From an uncultured Blautia sp. (GTDB lineage: Bacteria; Bacillota; Clostridia; Lachnospirales; Lachnospiraceae): DNA of 9,514 nucleotides. This document shows, piece after piece, positions 6,012 through 9,514 of this stretch. The DNA is taken from contig UQJE01000091.1 of the NCBI GenBank assembly GCA_900541345.1, forward strand, positions 1-9,514, written 5' to 3'. Position 1 is the stretch's first letter, and every line of letters begins with the position of its first letter. The notes below the pieces were generated by a model that saw nothing but the letters and a program-made list of their open reading frames with translations, had not been told where the DNA came from and made no database searches. Position numbers and translations under genes: made by a program.

Positions 6012-6040
6012 TTGACATAAGTACGAAAAACAGATAAACT
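6012..6040 (+). promoter_or_regulatory. Promoter of rny
   Basis: A perfect TTGACA (6012-6017) stands 17 bp before TAAACT (6035-6040, 4 of 6 bases). Directly downstream, TTGTA recurs three times (6040, 6048, 6054), the last one within the palindrome TTGTACAA (6054-6061). Confidence 0.55.
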
Positions 6041-6074
6041 TGTATTGTTGTATTTGTACAATGAAAACTAAATA

Positions 6075-6087
6075 AGGAGGTGCTCCT
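6075..6087 (+). promoter_or_regulatory. SD of rny inside a tight hairpin
   Basis: AGGAG (6075-6079) is followed after GTG by its exact complement CTCCT (6083-6087), which ends directly before the GTG start codon at 6088. A 5-bp stem with a 3-base loop would mask the SD. The element is seen directly; its use is inferred. Confidence 0.45.
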
Positions 6088-7650
6088 GTGACAGGCACAA
6101 CTATTATTGTTGCAATTGTCGCTGTGGTAGTCGCGTTACTTATTGCGGTTCCTGTTACTTGCAAGGTTGCTGTGGCAAAAAAGACGCAGGCAGATGCGGA
6201 AGTTATTGGTACAGCAGAAGACAAAGCAAGAAGCATCATAGATGAAGCTCTGAAAACAGCCGAAACTAAAAAAAGAGAAGCTTTATTGGAAGTAAAGGAA
6301 GAATCTCTCCGTACAAAAAATGAACTGGAGAAGGAAACCAAGGAACGTAGAAATGAACTGCAGAAATATGAGAAGCGTGTTTTATCAAAAGAGGAATCTG
6401 TAGATAAAAAAGCGGAAGCAGTGGAAAAACGCGAAGCAGAATGTACAGTCAGACTTGCAGAATTACAAAAGAAAGAAAAGAGAGCAGAAGAACTGGAGCA
6501 AAAAGGTGTGCAGGAACTGGAACGAGTTTCTGGTCTTACATCTGATGAGGCAAAGGAAGAACTGCTGAAATCTGTGGAAGATGATGTAAAAGTAGATGTT
6601 GCACGACTCTACAAAGAACTGGAAAGCAGAGCAAAGGAAGAAGCCGGAAAGAAGGCAAAAGAGTATGTGGTGAATGCCATTCAGAAATGTGCGGTAGACC
6701 ATGTTTCAGAAACAACCATCTCTGTTGTACAGCTCCCAAGTGACGAGATGAAGGGAAGAATTATAGGACGTGAAGGCCGCAATATTCGTACCCTGGAAAC
6801 ACTTACAGGTGTAGATTTAATTATTGATGACACTCCGGAAGCAGTTGTTCTTTCAGCATTTGACCCGGTACGTCGAGAGGTGGCAAGGGTTGCCCTTGAG
6901 AAGCTTATTGTGGATGGACGTATTCACCCGGCAAGAATCGAGGAAATGGTTGAGAAAGCACAGAAAGAAGTGGAAGTACAGATTCGGGAAGAAGGCGAAA
7001 CTGCCGCTATGGACGTGGGTGTTCATGGAATTCACCCAGAACTTTTAAAACTTCTTGGACGTATGAAATTCCGCTCCAGTTATGGACAGAATGCATTGAA
7101 GCACTCGATTGAGGTAGCTCAGCTTGCAGGACTTCTTGCAGGAGAAGTTGGCGTAGATGTTCGTATTGCGAAACGCGCAGGACTTCTTCATGACATAGGA
7201 AAATCTATAGATCACGAGGTAGAAGGCTCTCATATCCAGATTGGTGTGGATCTTTGTAAGAAATACAAAGAGTCTGCTGTTGTAATTAACGCAGTAGCCG
7301 CTCATCACGGTGATGTAGAACCGGAATCTCTTGTTGCTTGTATTGTTCAGGCGGCAGATGCAATTTCCGCTGCAAGACCTGGAGCAAGAAGGGAAACTCT
7401 TGAAACATACACAAACCGTTTGAAGCAGTTAGAAGATATTGCAAATGAATTTAAGGGAGTAGATAAGTCTTTTGCAATTCAGGCGGGAAGAGAAATCCGT
7501 GTTATGGTAGTTCCGGAACACGTAAGCGATGCAGATATGGTAATTCTTGCAAAAGATATTTCCAGACAGATTGAGGCAGAGCTTGAGTATCCTGGTCAGA
7601 TTAAAGTAAATGTAATTCGCGAAAGCAGAGCAATTGATTACGCAAGATAA
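6088..7650 (+). CDS. rny: Ribonuclease Y
   Basis: RNase Y is a membrane-anchored endoribonuclease that begins decay and processing of many mRNAs in Firmicutes. The 520 residues match the family. Order seen: an N-terminal transmembrane helix (about 5-24), a long charged coiled coil (about 30-160), the KH RNA-binding domain with GRIIGREGRNIRTLE (223-237), and the HD domain with HD at 368-369 in LLHDIGKSIDHE, followed by AAHHGDVEP. The start is GTG at 6088, chosen because AAGGAGG (6074-6080) precedes it by 7 bases and it gives the complete membrane anchor. It has its own promoter and ends at a strong terminator, so it is a single-gene unit. In many Firmicutes rny also follows recA, as here with recX in between. 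Confidence 0.98.
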   Translation: MTGTTIIVAIVAVVVALLIAVPVTCKVAVAKKTQADAEVIGTAEDKARSIIDEALKTAETKKREALLEVKEESLRTKNELEKETKERRNELQKYEKRVLSKEESVDKKAEAVEKREAECTVRLAELQKKEKRAEELEQKGVQELERVSGLTSDEAKEELLKSVEDDVKVDVARLYKELESRAKEEAGKKAKEYVVNAIQKCAVDHVSETTISVVQLPSDEMKGRIIGREGRNIRTLETLTGVDLIIDDTPEAVVLSAFDPVRREVARVALEKLIVDGRIHPARIEEMVEKAQKEVEVQIREEGETAAMDVGVHGIHPELLKLLGRMKFRSSYGQNALKHSIEVAQLAGLLAGEVGVDVRIAKRAGLLHDIGKSIDHEVEGSHIQIGVDLCKKYKESAVVINAVAAHHGDVEPESLVACIVQAADAISAARPGARRETLETYTNRLKQLEDIANEFKGVDKSFAIQAGREIRVMVVPEHVSDADMVILAKDISRQIEAELEYPGQIKVNVIRESRAIDYAR

Positions 7651-7653
7651 AAG

Positions 7654-7699
7654 AAAAAACTGTTATCCAACAGAAAGATTGGTGGATAACAGTTTTTTT
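7654..7699 (+). terminator. Rho-independent terminator after rny
   Basis: CTGTTATCCA (7660-7669) pairs perfectly with TGGATAACAG (7683-7692), and the A-run 7654-7659 extends the stem against the T-run 7693-7699. The symmetry could also let it work on the other strand, but no minus-strand gene ends here. Confidence 0.93.
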
Positions 7700-7702
7700 G
7701 CG

Positions 7703-7731
7703 TCATAAACAGATTCCTCCCCGCGTAAAAT
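7703..7731 (+). promoter_or_regulatory. Possible sigma-E-type promoter of the spoIIM-like gene
   Basis: TCATAAA (7703-7709) and CGTAAAAT (7724-7731) are 14 bp apart. They resemble the sigma-E pattern (about KMATATT, N14-15, CATACAHT) at 5 of 7 and 6 of 8 positions by my recollection of the consensus. This fits a mother-cell role, but the start of transcription would fall at about 7738, barely in front of or within the SD, so it is tentative. Confidence 0.25.
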
Positions 7732-7747
7732 GGTACAGGGTGAGACA

Positions 7748-8350
7748 ATGAAAATAAAAAAATGGAATTTCAGAATATTCGAAGGATTTCAGGGAGGATT
7801 TTTATTTCTGCTGGGGTTTCTTGCAGGAACGGTGCTTCCAAATCTTTTGTGGAAGATGCAGTGGAAACAGGAAACAGTCCATGTATTTTACCTTTTGGGT
7901 GCTTTTGCGGGGGAAGATGTTTCTGGAAAAGAATATTTTTTCCAGGTTCTGGCCCAGAGAGGCGGATGGCTTTTTATTTGTATGCTTTGTGGTTTTTCTG
8001 TATTTGGAGTGCCAGTTTCTGTTTTTACCATGTTAGGAGAAGGAATAAAAACAGGAGCGATTCTTTCCATGAGTATTTTGCAGTTCGGATTTGTGGGAGG
8101 GGCGGCGGGACTGGCTCTTCTTTTTCCTCATGAAATTGTTTATCTTATTGTATTTTTTTATTTTATGCGGCAGGTGTATAATTTGTCATTGAATTGCTGG
8201 AAGGGAAGAGGACTTTTTCCACAGGGGATTTCCGGATATTGTCTTGGATTTTTCCGGTGGGGAATACTTTATATGGGCGGAATTTTACTGGAGATTTATG
8301 TAAATCCCTGGTTTGTGAAAAAAACTGTAAAATTTCTTGATTTTTTTTAA
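7748..8350 (+). CDS. spoIIM: Stage II sporulation protein M-like membrane protein
   Basis: SpoIIM works in the mother-cell membrane with SpoIID and SpoIIP, the peptidoglycan-remodelling machine that drives engulfment of the forespore. The 200-residue product has about five hydrophobic segments (roughly 17-35, 73-97, 101-125, 128-147 and 168-186) and matches the family length (about 214). FGVPVSVFTMLGEGIKTGAIL with Gly-rich GFVGGAAGLALLFPHEI is typical of the SpoIIM/DUF95 fold. I chose the ATG at 7748 because AGGGTG (7737-7742) is well placed before it; the ATG at 7730 has no SD. The next gene is xerD; in Bacillus subtilis spoIIM also lies close to xerD, which supports the call. Similarity to SpoIIM was judged by eye, so the general DUF95 label is the safe fallback. 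Confidence 0.8.
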   Translation: MKIKKWNFRIFEGFQGGFLFLLGFLAGTVLPNLLWKMQWKQETVHVFYLLGAFAGEDVSGKEYFFQVLAQRGGWLFICMLCGFSVFGVPVSVFTMLGEGIKTGAILSMSILQFGFVGGAAGLALLFPHEIVYLIVFFYFMRQVYNLSLNCWKGRGLFPQGISGYCLGFFRWGILYMGGILLEIYVNPWFVKKTVKFLDFF

Positions 8351-8360
8351 GAAAAATGAG

Positions 8361-8397
8361 AAAATCATTTGATTTTATGTAAAATACAAAGTATAAT
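8361..8397 (+). promoter_or_regulatory. Promoter of xerD with a palindrome over the -35
   Basis: TTGATT (8369-8374) and a perfect TATAAT (8392-8397) are 17 bp apart, making this the best vegetative promoter in the window. The inverted repeat AAAATCA-TT-TGATTTT (8361-8376) covers the -35 box and might be an operator, though such AT-rich palindromes occur easily by chance. Confidence 0.7.
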
Positions 8398-8449
8398 ACA
8401 GATACATTTTTTGAGAATATAGCACAGAAGCAGACGGGAAGTAAAAGAA

Positions 8450-9334
8450 ATGGAAAGAAACATAAGAGAATTTATTGCATATTTACATAATACAAAAAAG
8501 ACTTCTCATAATACGGAGATTTCCTATGAGAGAGATTTGAAAAAAATGGAAAACTTTCTGGACGAAAGAGGAATCCGAAATGTTTCAGACGTAAGAGGGA
8601 TTGATCTGGAATCGTATATGGATTATATGGAGAGGGAAGATTTTGCCTCCTCTACAATTTCAAGAAGTGTAGCGTCTATGCGCGCTTTTTTTCAGTTTTT
8701 ATTTCGTGAGGGCAAAGTGAAGGAAGATCCTTCTGAAGAATTGCGTCCGCCCAAAGTGCAGAAGAAAATGCCGGAAATCCTTTCTGTGGAGGAAGTGGAT
8801 CTTCTTCTGGCGCAGCCAAAAAAGAATACACCGAAAGGGCTTCGTGATACTGCCATGTTGGAGCTTTTGTATGCAACGGGAATGCGGGTCAGTGAGCTAA
8901 TTCATCTGGAGATAGAAGATGTAAATCTTTCTCTTGGATACGTAACCTGTCATGATAATGAAAAGGAACGCGTGATTCCTATTGGAAATGTGAGCAGAAA
9001 AGCGTTGGAAAAATATATGACAGAAGGACGTCCGGCTTTTGTTCACGGAGAAAGAGAAAAAATTCTTTTTACAAACTGTTCCGGGAAAGCTATGAGCCGT
9101 CAGGGATTTTGGAAAGTCTTAAAGGGGTATGCAGATGAGGCAGGAATAAAAGGGGATATCACTCCACATACTCTCCGCCATTCTTTTGCAGTACATATGC
9201 TTCAAAACGGAGCGGATATAAAAAGCGTGCAGGAGATGCTGGGTCATTCTGATATTTCTACCACGCAGGTATATCTGAATATGAATATAAACAGAATGCG
9301 TGATGTGTATATGAAAGCGCACCCGCGTCATTAA
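8450..9334 (+). CDS. xerD: Site-specific tyrosine recombinase XerD
   Basis: XerD, with XerC, resolves chromosome dimers at the dif site during cell division. The 294 residues match the usual 295-298. An N-terminal SAM-like core-binding domain (about 1-88) precedes the catalytic domain. The catalytic residues seen are R146 in ATGMRVSEL, H240 and R243 in HTLRHSFA, H266 in LGHSDISTTQ, and the nucleophile Y275 in VYLNMN. The beta-hairpin usually written GKGxKxR reads HDNEKER (168-174), so by simple alignment the expected catalytic Lys is Asp169. The ATG has a modest SD (GGGAAG, 8436-8441). Separation from XerC rests on length and on the spoIIM neighbour, so some doubt remains. A phage or transposon integrase is less likely because the context is core genome. 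Confidence 0.9.
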   Translation: MERNIREFIAYLHNTKKTSHNTEISYERDLKKMENFLDERGIRNVSDVRGIDLESYMDYMEREDFASSTISRSVASMRAFFQFLFREGKVKEDPSEELRPPKVQKKMPEILSVEEVDLLLAQPKKNTPKGLRDTAMLELLYATGMRVSELIHLEIEDVNLSLGYVTCHDNEKERVIPIGNVSRKALEKYMTEGRPAFVHGEREKILFTNCSGKAMSRQGFWKVLKGYADEAGIKGDITPHTLRHSFAVHMLQNGADIKSVQEMLGHSDISTTQVYLNMNINRMRDVYMKAHPRH

Positions 9335-9370
9335 AAATGGGTACAGCTTATAGAGCTGTACCCATTTTTT
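9333..9370. terminator. Bidirectional terminator between xerD and the DAHP synthase gene
   Basis: A perfect 16-bp stem pairs AAAAATGGGTACAGCT (9333-9348) with the arm 9354-9369 over a TATAG loop. A-run and T-run on the two sides make it active in both directions. Its left arm overlaps the xerD stop codon and its right arm reaches the stop codon of the convergent gene. Confidence 0.95.
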
Positions 9371-9514
9371 AACACATTTCTGCAATACTGTAAAGAAGCT
9401 GTTCAGATTCTTCCCAACCAAGACAGGGATCTGTAATAGATTTTCCGTAAATGTGATTTCCTCCGATTTTCTGATTTCCCGATTCAATATAACTTTCAAT
9501 CATAAGTCCCTTTA
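9369..9514 (-). CDS. C-terminus of type I DAHP synthase (partial at right edge)
   Basis: Read on the minus strand, the last 47 codons give GLMIESYIESGNQKIGG, then IYGKSITDPCLGWEESEQLL, and end at the TAA complementary to 9369-9371. This is the C-terminal end of 3-deoxy-7-phosphoheptulonate synthase of the AroF/AroG/AroH type, where the MxES, GNQ and YGxSITDxCxGWE motifs are standard. The enzyme joins phosphoenolpyruvate and erythrose 4-phosphate as the first step of the shikimate pathway to aromatic amino acids. The frame is open to the window edge, so the N-terminus and any allosteric type (Phe, Tyr or Trp sensitive) cannot be judged. It converges with xerD and shares its terminator. Confidence 0.92.
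   Translation of the reverse strand, partial: KGLMIESYIESGNQKIGGNHIYGKSITDPCLGWEESEQLLYSIAEMC

Noticed and set aside
7730..7747. Upstream ATG at 7730 as the start of the spoIIM-like gene
   Set aside because: It has no SD, while the ATG at 7748 has AGGGTG at a normal distance and gives a product typical of the family.
8398..8407. ACAGATACAT shared by the spo0A leader (671-680) and the xerD leader
   Set aside because: Dozens of exact 10-mer pairs are expected by chance in 9.5 kb of AT-rich DNA, and nothing else around the two copies is alike.

Overview
The window looks like a chromosomal stretch of a spore-forming, AT-rich, low-GC Gram-positive anaerobe. The best guess is a Lachnospiraceae member (Clostridium cluster XIVa type). 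The grounds are a full-length Spo0A, CotF-like coat proteins, a SpoIIM-like protein next to xerD (a neighbourhood also known from Bacillus), a Gram-positive LexA box in front of recA, and strong AGGAGG ribosome binding sites. The genus cannot be fixed from this sequence. All confident genes are on the plus strand except the partial gene at the right edge and one doubtful small ORF.

Left part (1-3591). The window opens inside the 3' end of a DUF2399/TIGR02679-type gene carrying a Toprim-like GDFDPEG motif. This is the domain of JetD in type II Wadjet anti-plasmid systems, so a defence locus may end here. Next come spo0A, the master regulator of sporulation, with its own promoter and a structured leader; glgA, glycogen synthase; and two small coat-like genes, closed by a strong terminator. 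The first coat-like gene has its entire Shine-Dalgarno sequence buried in a 13-bp RNA hairpin that ends one base before the AUG.

Middle part (3600-7700). A FlaR-like P-loop kinase homologue is followed by an intergenic region that holds a doubtful minus-strand ORF, the recA promoter and two LexA-type boxes. recA and recX overlap by 4 bp (ATGA), pairing the recombinase with its modulator under SOS control. rny (RNase Y) follows from its own promoter, starts at GTG and has its SD facing a CTCCT in a tight hairpin. A strong terminator ends it.

Right part (7700-9514). A SpoIIM-like membrane protein is followed by xerD, the chromosome-dimer recombinase. xerD converges on the 3' end of a type I DAHP synthase gene on the minus strand, with a shared bidirectional terminator between them.

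Most of the window is conserved core genome. The points that most deserve a second look are the RNA structures in the leaders of spo0A, the first coat-like gene and rny; the JetD-like gene fragment beside spo0A; and an altered catalytic hairpin motif in XerD. No CRISPR array, tRNA, rRNA or insertion sequence was seen.
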